Shown: positions 46,280 through 54,249 of the stretch, piece by piece
Layout of the letters: each line of letters opens with the position of its first letter
How positions within the stretch are numbered: the first letter of the stretch is position 1
Source: Microlunatus flavus
GTDB taxonomy: Bacteria; Actinomycetota; Actinomycetes; Propionibacteriales; Propionibacteriaceae
DNA: 64,000 nucleotides
NCBI RefSeq assembly: GCF_900110855.1
Contig: NZ_FOFA01000001.1
Coordinates: 1-64,000 of the forward strand
Reading direction: 5' to 3'
Position numbers and translations under genes: made by a program
The notes under the pieces: generated by a model
The model's database searches: none
Seen by the model: only the letters and a program-made list of their open reading frames with translations
Told to the model about the DNA's origin: nothing

Positions 46280-47238
46280 CCCAGCCATCCGGCGGGGTCG
46301 GGCACCAGCCGCTCCAGCTCGTCCCACACGTCGTCCGGCACCTCGACGGCCGCCAGCTCCAGGGTCTGCGCCACCCGCTCGGGCGAGCTGACCCCGATCA
46401 CGGTCGAGTGGACGCTCGGCAGCCGCAGCGAGAACTGCAGCGCCGCCGCCGCGAGCGGCACCCCGGCCCGCGTGCACACGTCCCCCATCCGCCGCGCCGC
46501 GTCCGCGACCTCGTCGCCCCGCGTGCCGTAGGCGTACTTCGGCTGGGCCTCCGGGCCCTTGGACAGCATGCCGCCACCGTACGGCGCGGCGTTCAGCACG
46601 CCGATGCCACGCTCCGCGGCCTCCGCGAACAGCGGCAGCACCGAGCGGTCGAGCAGGGTCGCCCGGTTGTGGCTCAGCACCACCTCGAACTCTCCGGTCC
46701 CGAGGTAGTCGCGCAGCACACCGACGGGTCCGCCGGCCACGCCGAGGTGGTCGACCAGACCGCGCTCGCGCAGCTCGACCAGGGCCGGGACGGCCCCGCC
46801 GGGCTTGATGGCGTCGGCGAACTCCATGCGCTCGGGGTCGTGCAGGTGCAGCAGCGGCACCCGGTCGACGCCGAGGCGTTCGAGCGACTCCTCCAGGGAG
46901 CGGCGCACCCGCTCGCCGGAGAAGTCGCCGGTGCGCTTGTCCGGGTCGACCTTCGTGCTGAGGACGAGGCCCGGGGGCAGCCCGCCGGCCTCACGGACGG
47001 CGATGCCGATGCGCCGCTCCGCGCTGCCGTCCTCGCCGTAGCCGTTCGAGGTGTCCAGCAGCGTCACCGGGCTGTCGAAGACCGCCCGCACGGTCGCGAC
47101 GGCCCGCTCCTCCGCCACGGCGTAGCCGTAGAGGTTGCTCATGCTCGCGAGCGGGCTGGTGCCGAAGGCGACCGGGGTGACCTGCAGCCCGGTCGACCCG
47201 AGCGCCCGGGGGGTGCTGGCGGTGCTCGTCGGGTTCAC
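46276..47238 (-). CDS. Aldo/keto reductase, D-threo-aldose/L-fucose dehydrogenase-like
   Basis: A 320-residue aldo/keto reductase of the branch that contains D-threo-aldose 1-dehydrogenase. The tetrad is Asp in LLDTSNGYG with Tyr of the same motif, Lys in LSTKVDPDKRTGDFS, and His in LLHLHDPERM. GVLNAAPYGGGMLSKGP is a branch-specific motif. GTG at 47238 overlaps the epimerase stop. With the SDR it gives the operon two candidate sugar 1-dehydrogenases; they may act on different monomers of the imported glycan. Confidence 0.88.
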   Translation of the reverse strand: MNPTSTASTPRALGSTGLQVTPVAFGTSPLASMSNLYGYAVAEERAVATVRAVFDSPVTLLDTSNGYGEDGSAERRIGIAVREAGGLPPGLVLSTKVDPDKRTGDFSGERVRRSLEESLERLGVDRVPLLHLHDPERMEFADAIKPGGAVPALVELRERGLVDHLGVAGGPVGVLRDYLGTGEFEVVLSHNRATLLDRSVLPLFAEAAERGIGVLNAAPYGGGMLSKGPEAQPKYAYGTRGDEVADAARRMGDVCTRAGVPLAAAALQFSLRLPSVHSTVIGVSSPERVAQTLELAAVEVPDDVWDELERLVPDPAGWLG

Positions 47239-48296
47239 CGCGCACCCGCCTGCGGCGCGCGCTCGGCGAAGGCGGCGCGACCGGCGTGGTAGGCCCCGAC
47301 GATCCGGTCGAGCACCTCCTCGGTGGCCGTGTCCGGCCCGGTGGTCTCCGGGTGGTCCGCGCGCCAGCGGACCATCCGGTGCACGGCGCGGGCGAACGTG
47401 AGCCGCGGCGCGTACGAGGGCACCAGCCGGCGGACCTTGGTCGTGTCGAAGACGGCGCTGTGCCCGATGTCGCCCAGCACCTCGCCCGACCAGAACCAGT
47501 CCGGCGCGACGACGGGGTAGAGCTCGGAGGCCACGTGCACCAGCCGCGGCTCGACGCCCAGCGCCTCACCGACGAGGGTGTGGATCAGGTCCCAGGTCAG
47601 GACGTCGTGGCCGGTGATGTTGACGACCTCGCCGACCGCGTGCGGGCCGATCAGGCCGACCAGTCCCTGCGCGAAGTCCTCCGCGTGGGTCAGCGTCCAC
47701 AGCGACGTGCCGTCGCCGTGGACGGGGACCTCGACGCCGCGCGCGATGCGGTCGACGACCGTCCAGCCGCCGGCGAGCGGCGGGTTCGCGTCGTCGTAGG
47801 TGTGCGAGGGGCGCACGATCGTGACCGGGAAGCCCTGCTCGGCCCGGGCCTGCTGGAGCGCGACCTCGGCGCCCCACTTCGCCGTCGCGTACGGCAGCAC
47901 GGGGTTGGGCCCGGCCGGCGTCGACTCGGTGATGGGAGTGGTCCAGACCGGCTTGGAGTAGACCGAGCCCGAGCTGATGTGGACGTACTGCCGGGTGCGC
48001 CCGCCGCCGAAGATCCGCACCATCCGCGCGACGTCGGCGGCGTCGTACGACACGAAGTTGACCACCGCGTCGAAGGTGCGGTCGCCGAGGGCGGCGAGCA
48101 GCGAGTCGTCGTCGCTCGCGTCACCGACGAGCCGGGTGACGCCCTCGGGCAGGTCGCGGCCCGCGCTGTTGTTGCCGCGGTTCAGGACGAAGACGTCCAG
48201 GCCGGCCTCGGCCGACAGGCGCACGCACGAGGTGCTGATCGTGCCGGTGCCGCCGAGGTAGAGCACGCGGAGCGCCGCGCTGTCGTGTCGCATCAT
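47235..48296 (-). CDS. NAD-dependent epimerase/dehydratase (extended SDR)
   Basis: A 353-residue extended short-chain dehydrogenase. The nucleotide-binding loop is LGGTGTIS, HISSGSVYS has the catalytic Ser, and the YATAKWGAE region holds the YxxxK. The C-terminal half resembles nucleotide-sugar epimerases, but the GGTGTIS loop is seen in catabolic homologues acting on free sugars or sugar acids. Tandem ATGs at 48296 and 48293 are both possible. It overlaps the AKR gene by 4 bp. Confidence 0.85.
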   Translation of the reverse strand: MMRHDSAALRVLYLGGTGTISTSCVRLSAEAGLDVFVLNRGNNSAGRDLPEGVTRLVGDASDDDSLLAALGDRTFDAVVNFVSYDAADVARMVRIFGGGRTRQYVHISSGSVYSKPVWTTPITESTPAGPNPVLPYATAKWGAEVALQQARAEQGFPVTIVRPSHTYDDANPPLAGGWTVVDRIARGVEVPVHGDGTSLWTLTHAEDFAQGLVGLIGPHAVGEVVNITGHDVLTWDLIHTLVGEALGVEPRLVHVASELYPVVAPDWFWSGEVLGDIGHSAVFDTTKVRRLVPSYAPRLTFARAVHRMVRWRADHPETTGPDTATEEVLDRIVGAYHAGRAAFAERAPQAGAR

Positions 48297-48372
48297 CTGG
48301 GGTTCGGGTCCTTGGGGTGGGAGCGTCGCGCCGGGGTGGCGGCGCGGGGGTCGTGGCGCGTGGACGGCCCGG

Positions 48373-48728
48373 TCAGGAGCCGGCGTACCAGTCCTCGAAG
48401 CCGTTCTCGGTGACGGCGATCAGGATGTCCTCACGCCGGACGCCGGCCTCGGCGAAGCGCTCGGCCACGGCCTCAAGAAGCGCCGCTTGGTTGCCACGGG
48501 GTACATGTGGACCATCGTCACGCGGACGAGGACGAGCTGCTGGCGGTCGACCCCGCCGAAGGTGCGGTCGAAGCGCAGCTCGCCCTTGGGCCGGGGGGTG
48601 AAGACCTGGAACAGGTCGTCGCCGGGGATGTCGAGCGCGGCGAGCTGGGCCGCGTGCACGGCGTCGCTCAGCTGGTCGCCGGCCCGCTCGTAGAGCTCGG
48701 CGTCGAGGTCGATCTGGATCAGCGGCAC
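48373..48728 (-). pseudogene. Tautomerase-family gene with a -1 frameshift
   Basis: The first ~80 codons from the GTG at 48728 encode a tautomerase-type subunit (PLIQIDLDAELYERAGDQL, with Pro as residue 2, the catalytic N-terminal proline after Met removal). After MYPVATK the frame runs into unrelated Arg/Pro-rich sequence and stops at 48420. In the other frame the expected C-terminus continues (ALLEAVAERFAEAGVRREDI, then ITENGF-like and EDWYAGS) to a stop at 48373. One missing base near 48485 explains this; the repaired protein would have 118 residues. GAGGAGG precedes the start. It may be a true mutation or a sequencing error. Confidence 0.82.
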
Positions 48729-48834
48729 GGGTGCCTCCTCATCGGTCGGCTCCCCGGGCGGACGGTCCGCCGCGGGTCGGTCGTGGAGCGGCTCGGGGGG
48801 CGCGGGGAGGAGCGGGGCGTGCGGTCGGCCCGGC

Positions 48835-49623
48835 TCACTTCAGGGCGCCGGCGGCGAGACCGCGCTCGAAGAGCCGCTGCAGGCAGAGGTACGCGACGAC
48901 CTCGGGGATCGCGGTCAGCACGGCCGAGGCGAGGATCTTGGTCTGGTCGTTGCTGAACTGGCCGACGAAGAACTGCGGGACCAGGGTGATCGTCTGCATC
49001 TCGGGCGACTGCAGGAAGACCAGCGGCATCAGGTAGTTGTTCCAGGCCCCGATCAGGGTGAAGATCAGGATCGCCGCGGCGATCGGGCGCGTCAGCGGGA
49101 TGACGAGGTGGACGAAACCGCGCACCGCGCTCGCGCCGTCCACCCGGGCCGCCTCGAACAGCTCGTCCGGGATGCCGTTGACGAAGTTGCGCGTCAGCAG
49201 CACGGCGAAGGGGACCTGGAGCGCGGCGAGCGGCAGGATCACCGCCCAGTAGGTGTCGAAGAAGCCGAACGCCTGCGCCGTGGTGAACAGCGGGGCGAGC
49301 AGCACGACCTCGGGCAGGGTGAGGCAGGCCAGCAGCAGCCAGAAGTAGACCTCGCGGCCGCGGATGTGCAGCTTGGAGAAGCCGTACGCGGCCAGCATCG
49401 TCACCGCGTAGACGATGACGATCACCGCCGCCGCGATCACCACGGTGTTGACGAAGAAGCGCCACAGGCCGGGCACGGCCAGCACGGCGGCGTAGTTGCC
49501 CCAGCCGTCGCCGGCCAGCGAGCCCTGCACCATCGCCACCAGCGGGAACAGGAAGGGCAGCACGAGCAGGGTCACCACGAGCTGCAGCAGCAGCCGTGCC
49601 CCGCGGCTCCGGACCTCGAACAT
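48835..49623 (-). CDS. Sugar ABC transporter permease, MalG type
   Basis: A 262-residue membrane permease of carbohydrate uptake transporters. Six helices are visible. The cytoplasmic EAA loop, which docks the ATPase, reads NGIPDELFEAARVDGASAVRGFVHLVIPL (about residues 150-178). ATG at 49623 overlaps the stop of the other permease by one base (TGATG). It is slightly shorter at the N-terminus than the usual 270-290 residues. Confidence 0.92.
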   Translation of the reverse strand: MFEVRSRGARLLLQLVVTLLVLPFLFPLVAMVQGSLAGDGWGNYAAVLAVPGLWRFFVNTVVIAAAVIVIVYAVTMLAAYGFSKLHIRGREVYFWLLLACLTLPEVVLLAPLFTTAQAFGFFDTYWAVILPLAALQVPFAVLLTRNFVNGIPDELFEAARVDGASAVRGFVHLVIPLTRPIAAAILIFTLIGAWNNYLMPLVFLQSPEMQTITLVPQFFVGQFSNDQTKILASAVLTAIPEVVAYLCLQRLFERGLAAGALK

Positions 49624-50567
49624 CAGCCCGTCGTCTCCTTCTCCCGGCTGCGGACCTGCAGGAGGATCGCGAAGCCCAGCGCCAGGACGAGCAGGATCAC
49701 CGACAGCGCGGCGCCGTAGCCGACGTGCGACTGCGCGATGGTCTTGCGGTAGATGTACGTGCCGAGGAACTCGGTCGCGTAGTTCGGACCGCCGACGGCG
49801 ACCAGGTAGGGCACGTCGAACGTCTTCAGCGCGCCGATGGCGCTGAGGATGCCGAGCGCGACGGTCGTCCCGCGCACGCCGGGCCAGATGATGCTGGCCA
49901 GGACCCGCAGGTTGCCGGCGCCGTCGATCCGGGCGGCCTCGAGGACCGACACGTCGATCTGCGCCATCGCCGCGAAGTAGAGGACGAAGGTCAGGCCGGT
50001 CCACTGCCAGATGGTGATGGCCATGATCACGGGCAGCGCCGTGCTCTCCTGACCCAGCCAGGGCTGGGCCAGCGACCCGAGCCCGATGTGCTCCAGCACC
50101 CAGTTGAACTGGCCGTCCGGCGCGTACAGGCGGCGGAAGACCGGTGCGGTGATCGCCGGCGCGAGGACCACCGGGATGAAGATGATCACCTTGTACACGA
50201 CGGCGAGGCGCACCTTCGAGTGCAGCAGGACGGCGAAGACGACCCCGAGCGCCGTCTGCACGACGAAGGTCACGACGAAGAACACCGCCGTGTGCTCGAT
50301 GGTCTTCGCAAAGATCGGGTCCTGCGCGATCCGCACGTAGTTCCCGGCCCCGACGTGCTCGGGGAAGGGGTCGAGCCCGTCCCAGTCCCACGTCGAGATC
50401 ACCGCCGTGTAGGCGATGCAGTAGTAGATCAGCCCCACGCACAGCACCAGCGCCGGGAGGATCCACAGGTAGCCGGCGGGCCGGAGCCGGCGGCGGGTGC
50501 CGGGACCCACCTCGGTCCCGGCCGCCCCTGCCCCCAGCCGCTGCCGCTCGGCCGTCGTTCCGCTCAC
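49623..50567 (-). CDS. Sugar ABC transporter permease, MalF/UgpA type
   Basis: A 314-residue permease partner. It has a polar cytoplasmic N-terminus, six membrane helices and the EAA loop QIDVSVLEAARIDGAGNLRVLASIIWPG (about residues 205-232). GTG at 50567 has GGGGGAG. It forms the channel heterodimer with the downstream MalG-type permease. No ATPase gene accompanies them. Confidence 0.92.
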   Translation of the reverse strand: MSGTTAERQRLGAGAAGTEVGPGTRRRLRPAGYLWILPALVLCVGLIYYCIAYTAVISTWDWDGLDPFPEHVGAGNYVRIAQDPIFAKTIEHTAVFFVVTFVVQTALGVVFAVLLHSKVRLAVVYKVIIFIPVVLAPAITAPVFRRLYAPDGQFNWVLEHIGLGSLAQPWLGQESTALPVIMAITIWQWTGLTFVLYFAAMAQIDVSVLEAARIDGAGNLRVLASIIWPGVRGTTVALGILSAIGALKTFDVPYLVAVGGPNYATEFLGTYIYRKTIAQSHVGYGAALSVILLVLALGFAILLQVRSREKETTG

Positions 50568-50611
50568 CGCTGCTCCCCCGTCGGGTCGACCTGGTCGGAC
50601 GTCGTCGGCGC

Positions 50612-52042
50612 TCAGCGCGCCGCCTGGGCCGCCTTCTGCAGCGTGTCGGCGGCCTCCTGCGGCGTGGCCTTCCCGGTCGCCGTCGACGTCGCGGCCGCGA
50701 GGATCGCGTCCTGGACGTCGGTGGTGAGCAGGGCGAAGCGCGGCTCGGTGACCGTCCCGACCTGGCTGAGCAGCTGCTTGACCGGCGCCGCCTGGGTGGC
50801 CGGGTCGACGAAGGTGATCTTGTCGAAGTCCGGCTCGACGCCCTTGAGGGCGGGCACGTCGTTCAGCTGGTCGGCCACGGCCTGCTGGCCGGCCTTGGAC
50901 GTCGCGAGCCAGGTCACGAACGTCTCCGCGGCCGCGCGGTCCTTGGCCTTGGTCGAGACCGACAGCCCGTAGTCGGCGTCACCGAACATCTCGCTGGTGT
51001 TGCCGGCCTGGGCCACGTCGGGGAACTGCATCGGCAGGATCGGGAACGGCTTCGCCCCGGAGACGCCAGCAGCCTTGAGGGCTGCGGTCATCGCCTTCTC
51101 GGTCGAGTACTGGGTGTACCAGGTGCCCATCTGCACCATCGCGTACTTGCCCGTGAGGAAGTCGTTGTTGGCGTCGGGGTACTGCTGGTAGCCGACCGCG
51201 CCGGGCTGCATGATGCCGCGGCTGAAGAGCTGGTGCCAGATGTCGAGGGTCTTGACGATCGCCGGGTCGTTCCACGGCACCTCGCCGTTCGACGCCTTGG
51301 TCCACACGCCCGGGGAGACCGAGTTCGCGATCGCCTGGAGGGTGTCCTGGTCGAAGCCCTCGCCGGCCGCGCCCTGGACGAAGCAGCCCTGGTCGTGCGA
51401 CTTGAAGGTCTGGCAGACCTTCTCCCACTCGTCGAGCGTCTTCGGCGGCTGCAGGCCGTACTTGTCGAACAGGGCCGGGTTGTACCAGACGGTGCCGGAG
51501 TAGACCGCGCCCACGGAGGCGGCGACGAGCTTGCCGTCGGCCGACAGCCCGCTCACGCCGGCCGGGGCCACCTTGGACTGCCAGTCGTCGCCCAGCGCCT
51601 TCTGCATGACCGGGGTCAGGTCCTCGGCGAAGGACTTGTAGTTCTTCACGTACGCACCCGGCTGCATGTCGAACACGTCGGGCCCGGCGTCGGAGCGCAG
51701 GGCCGGCGGCAGCGCGGCCTGCCAGTCGGAGATCGCGACCAGCTTGAAGTTCACCTTGATGTCGGGGAACTCGGCGTTGAACGCCGCGATGTAGCCCTGC
51801 GCGGTGTCCACGTCGGTGGGCGTCCAGCCCCACCAGTTGACGGTGCCGGAGGTCGCCGAGCCGGCGTCGGACTGCTGCGCGGACTTGGCACCACCGCCCA
51901 CCGGGGAGCAGGCGGCCAGCGGCAGGAGCGCGGCGACGGCGGCCACGGCGACGGCGCGCAGCGCGGTGCGAGCACGACGCCCGCCGGGGCCGTGGGAGCG
52001 CGAGCCGGTCGTGGGACGGGCGAGACGGGTCGTGAGCTGCAT
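50612..52042 (-). CDS. Sugar ABC transporter substrate-binding lipoprotein
   Basis: A 476-residue extracellular binding protein of family 1 (MalE/UgpB-like). An Arg-rich start and hydrophobic stretch lead to lipobox LPLAAC (Cys near residue 46), so it is lipid-anchored. The mature protein has the usual features VNWWGW, FNAEFPDIKVNFK, FDMQPGAYV and GTWYTQYS. ATG at 52042 has AAGGGGA. It is the first transporter gene after lacI. Aromatic residues in the cleft suit an oligosaccharide ligand, but identity is not determined. Confidence 0.92.
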   Translation of the reverse strand: MQLTTRLARPTTGSRSHGPGGRRARTALRAVAVAAVAALLPLAACSPVGGGAKSAQQSDAGSATSGTVNWWGWTPTDVDTAQGYIAAFNAEFPDIKVNFKLVAISDWQAALPPALRSDAGPDVFDMQPGAYVKNYKSFAEDLTPVMQKALGDDWQSKVAPAGVSGLSADGKLVAASVGAVYSGTVWYNPALFDKYGLQPPKTLDEWEKVCQTFKSHDQGCFVQGAAGEGFDQDTLQAIANSVSPGVWTKASNGEVPWNDPAIVKTLDIWHQLFSRGIMQPGAVGYQQYPDANNDFLTGKYAMVQMGTWYTQYSTEKAMTAALKAAGVSGAKPFPILPMQFPDVAQAGNTSEMFGDADYGLSVSTKAKDRAAAETFVTWLATSKAGQQAVADQLNDVPALKGVEPDFDKITFVDPATQAAPVKQLLSQVGTVTEPRFALLTTDVQDAILAAATSTATGKATPQEAADTLQKAAQAAR

Positions 52043-52245
52043 GACGGTGATCCCCTTCGATCGACCGGGAGCCGGGAGCGTCCTCGGACGGGGGGCCCGG
52101 GACGAGCCGGAGGACCGGTCGGCACGCCTGGTCGCACCAGCCCGTGTCGAACCTGCCGGCGCGGGAAGCCCCGCAGGGGGCCGGACCTCGTCGGCGTCGT
52201 CCTCCGCGGGGTTGCGCTCGAGCAACCCGCCGCGTGACGGCGACG
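52043..52245 (-). other. lacI-transporter intergenic region
   Basis: A 203-bp gap with no ORF of its own. The A/T-rich operator pair lies just upstream, inside the lacI coding end, so the transporter promoter is probably located at 52200-52300 with a long leader. No clear -10 or terminator stands out. Confidence 0.4.
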
Positions 52246-53328
52246 CTACTTGCGCACTCCGGAGGCGTCAAGTTTCTTCGTGATTTCAGAAAGTTTCGTA
52301 GAACCGGGTGGAGCGGTGCTGTCGCGGACGATGAGCGTCGTCGCCATGTCGATGCGGCTCGCCCCGGAGGCGGTGCCCGCGCGCGGTTCCAGCACCAGCT
52401 CGACGGCCTCGGCCGCCATGTCGGCGATCGGCACCCGGACGGTGGTGAGCGCAGGGCCCGCCCACTGCGCCACCTTCACGTCGTCGAAGCCGACCACCGA
52501 GAGCTGGCCCGGGACGGACACCCCCAGGGCCCGGGCGGCCTCGTACACCCCGAGCGCGTGCACGTCGGAGGACGCGAAGACCGCGGTCGGCGGGTGCGCG
52601 AGGGTGAGGAGCGCCCGCCCCTGCTCGATGCCGTCGGCGTGGTGGAAGCCGCCGTGGCGGAGATGCTCGGGCCGCAGCTCCAGGCCCGCCGACTCGAGCG
52701 CGGCGCGGAAGCCCGACAGGCGCGCGGTGGCGGCCATCATGTCCTCGGGCCCGGTGATGATCGCGATCTCGCGGTGCCCGAGCCCGACCAGGTGCCGGGT
52801 CGCGGCGTACGCCCCGCTCCAGTCGGCCGAGCCGATCGTCGGCACCTCAGGAGGGACGTCGCCGGTCGGCCCGAGCACGACGAAGGGGATGTTCCGCGAG
52901 CGGAGCTGCTGCATCTGCTCGCCGGTCAGGTTCGTGGAGACGAGCACCGCGCCCACGGGGCGCCGGTTCAGCACCCCGTCGATCCAGCCGGGGTCGGGCT
53001 TGTCGCGGTCGTTGGTGCCGGAGACCACGACGCCGACGCCGCGCCGGCGCGCGACCCGCTCGATCGACGCGAGCGCCTCGCTCGCCCAGGAGCTGTCGAT
53101 CTCGAAGCAGAGGACCTCGATGAGCGGCGCGTGGTTGGGTCCGGGGTTGCGCGGGTTGTAGCTGTGGTCGGAGAGCAGCGCCTCGATCTTGGCCCTGGTG
53201 TCCTCCGAGACGCCGGCCCGGCCGTTGAGCACCTTGGAGACGGTGGAGACGGAGACGCCGGCGCGCTCCGCGACCTCGGCGAGCGTGGCTCGGGTGGTCG
53301 TCACGCCTCCGGCCGGGTCGGCGGGCAT
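52246..53328 (-). CDS. LacI-family sugar repressor
   Basis: A 360-residue regulator. The helix-turn-helix and hinge read TLAEVAERAGVSVSTVSKVLNGRAGVSEDTRAKI (about residues 12-45), then a periplasmic-binding-like effector domain (VVSGTNDRDKPDPGWIDGVLNRRPVGAVLV). The C-terminal codons (TKLSEITKKLDASGVRK) double as the GAAACTT operator pair. ATG at 53328 is chosen: TACGCT ends 7 nt upstream, the leaderless arrangement, and there is no Shine-Dalgarno sequence. GTG at 53304 is the alternative. It probably represses both sugar operons until the inducing sugar is present. Confidence 0.93.
   Translation of the reverse strand: MPADPAGGVTTTRATLAEVAERAGVSVSTVSKVLNGRAGVSEDTRAKIEALLSDHSYNPRNPGPNHAPLIEVLCFEIDSSWASEALASIERVARRRGVGVVVSGTNDRDKPDPGWIDGVLNRRPVGAVLVSTNLTGEQMQQLRSRNIPFVVLGPTGDVPPEVPTIGSADWSGAYAATRHLVGLGHREIAIITGPEDMMAATARLSGFRAALESAGLELRPEHLRHGGFHHADGIEQGRALLTLAHPPTAVFASSDVHALGVYEAARALGVSVPGQLSVVGFDDVKVAQWAGPALTTVRVPIADMAAEAVELVLEPRAGTASGASRIDMATTLIVRDSTAPPGSTKLSEITKKLDASGVRK
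52268..52297. promoter_or_regulatory. LacI-type double operator inside the lacI 3' end
   Basis: TCAAGTTTC (52268-52276) and GAAAGTTTC (52289-52297) are 21 bp apart, the same spacing as the pair before the GH5 operon. The second box lies in a 13-mer (CGAAACTTTCTGA on the minus strand) identical to 40261-40273. The site is ~230 bp upstream of the binding-protein start codon. Confidence 0.75.
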
Positions 53329-53428
53329 GAGGAGCAGCGTAGCCGTCGTGCCCCTCGCGGACCCCCACCCGAGCGCGACCGGGCCGGAGCGCCGGTCATC
53401 GCGGGAACAGCGCGGGCGGGGCGCGGGC

Positions 53429-54241
53429 TCAGCGGGCGAGCAGCGGGGCCACGGCGTCGACCAGGCGCCGGGCCGCCGCCCGGGTGCCGTCCTCGGTCGC
53501 GGCCGTCTCCAGCTCGGCGACCTCGAGCCCGACGACCTCACCGCGCGCCAGCGCGGCCAGGGCCCCGGCGAGGTCGTCCAGCGTCAGGCCGTCCGGCACC
53601 CGGTAGTCGGTCGGCACCGTGCCCGGCTCGAGCACGTCGCAGTCGACGTGCACGAAGACCGGGCGGCCGCCGACCACCGTGGCCAGGCGCTCCGCGAAGC
53701 CCGGCCCCGGGGCCACGAGCGTCACGCCGCCCGCGTCGAGGAGCTCCCGTTCGGCGGGATCGATGTCACGGGCCCCGGCGAGCACCGCCCGCTCGGCGGC
53801 CAGGCCGGCGCCCAGGCCGGAGTCCCACAGGCCGAGCGGGCCGGACAGGGCGAGCCCGCCCAGGAAGTCGGTGGTGCTCGTCGCCGGCGTGTTCAGGTCG
53901 GCGTGGCCGTCGAACCACACGACCACGGCGTCCGGGCGGTGCCGGGCCACGACGGGCAGCGTCGCCAGCGCCACGGAGCAGCGGTTCACCGCGGCGACCG
54001 GCGTGCGGCCGGCGCCGAGCAGGTCGTCGAACGTCGCCGCCAGGGTCACGAGACCCGCGCGAGCGGCCTCGAGCTCCTCGTGCCACCCGGCCGAGAGCGC
54101 AGGTTCGGGGTGCCCCACGACGAACGGGGGCACCCCGAGGTGCTCGGCGAACGCGGCCGCGACGTACGGCGCCGCCGCCATCGCGCGGTCGTTGTGGTCG
54201 CCGGAGCGCCCGGCGAAGTGGACGACCGCCTGGTCGGGCAC
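53429..54241 (-). CDS. Arginase/agmatinase-fold protein with altered metal site
   Basis: A 270-residue ureohydrolase-fold protein. Two metal motifs are intact: VVWFDGHADLNTP and FVHVDCDVLEPG. The first motif, normally GGDHS, is replaced by VNRCSVAL, so the His ligand of the first manganese is lost. Some arginase-like proteins keep a single metal or use other ligands. GTG at 54241 lies 9 bp after the HbhA-like stop and lacks a clear ribosome-binding site, suggesting coupled translation in that operon. The substrate is unknown; true arginase activity is doubtful. Confidence 0.78.
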   Translation of the reverse strand: MPDQAVVHFAGRSGDHNDRAMAAAPYVAAAFAEHLGVPPFVVGHPEPALSAGWHEELEAARAGLVTLAATFDDLLGAGRTPVAAVNRCSVALATLPVVARHRPDAVVVWFDGHADLNTPATSTTDFLGGLALSGPLGLWDSGLGAGLAAERAVLAGARDIDPAERELLDAGGVTLVAPGPGFAERLATVVGGRPVFVHVDCDVLEPGTVPTDYRVPDGLTLDDLAGALAALARGEVVGLEVAELETAATEDGTRAAARRLVDAVAPLLAR

Positions 54242-54249
54242 GGGAGGGT

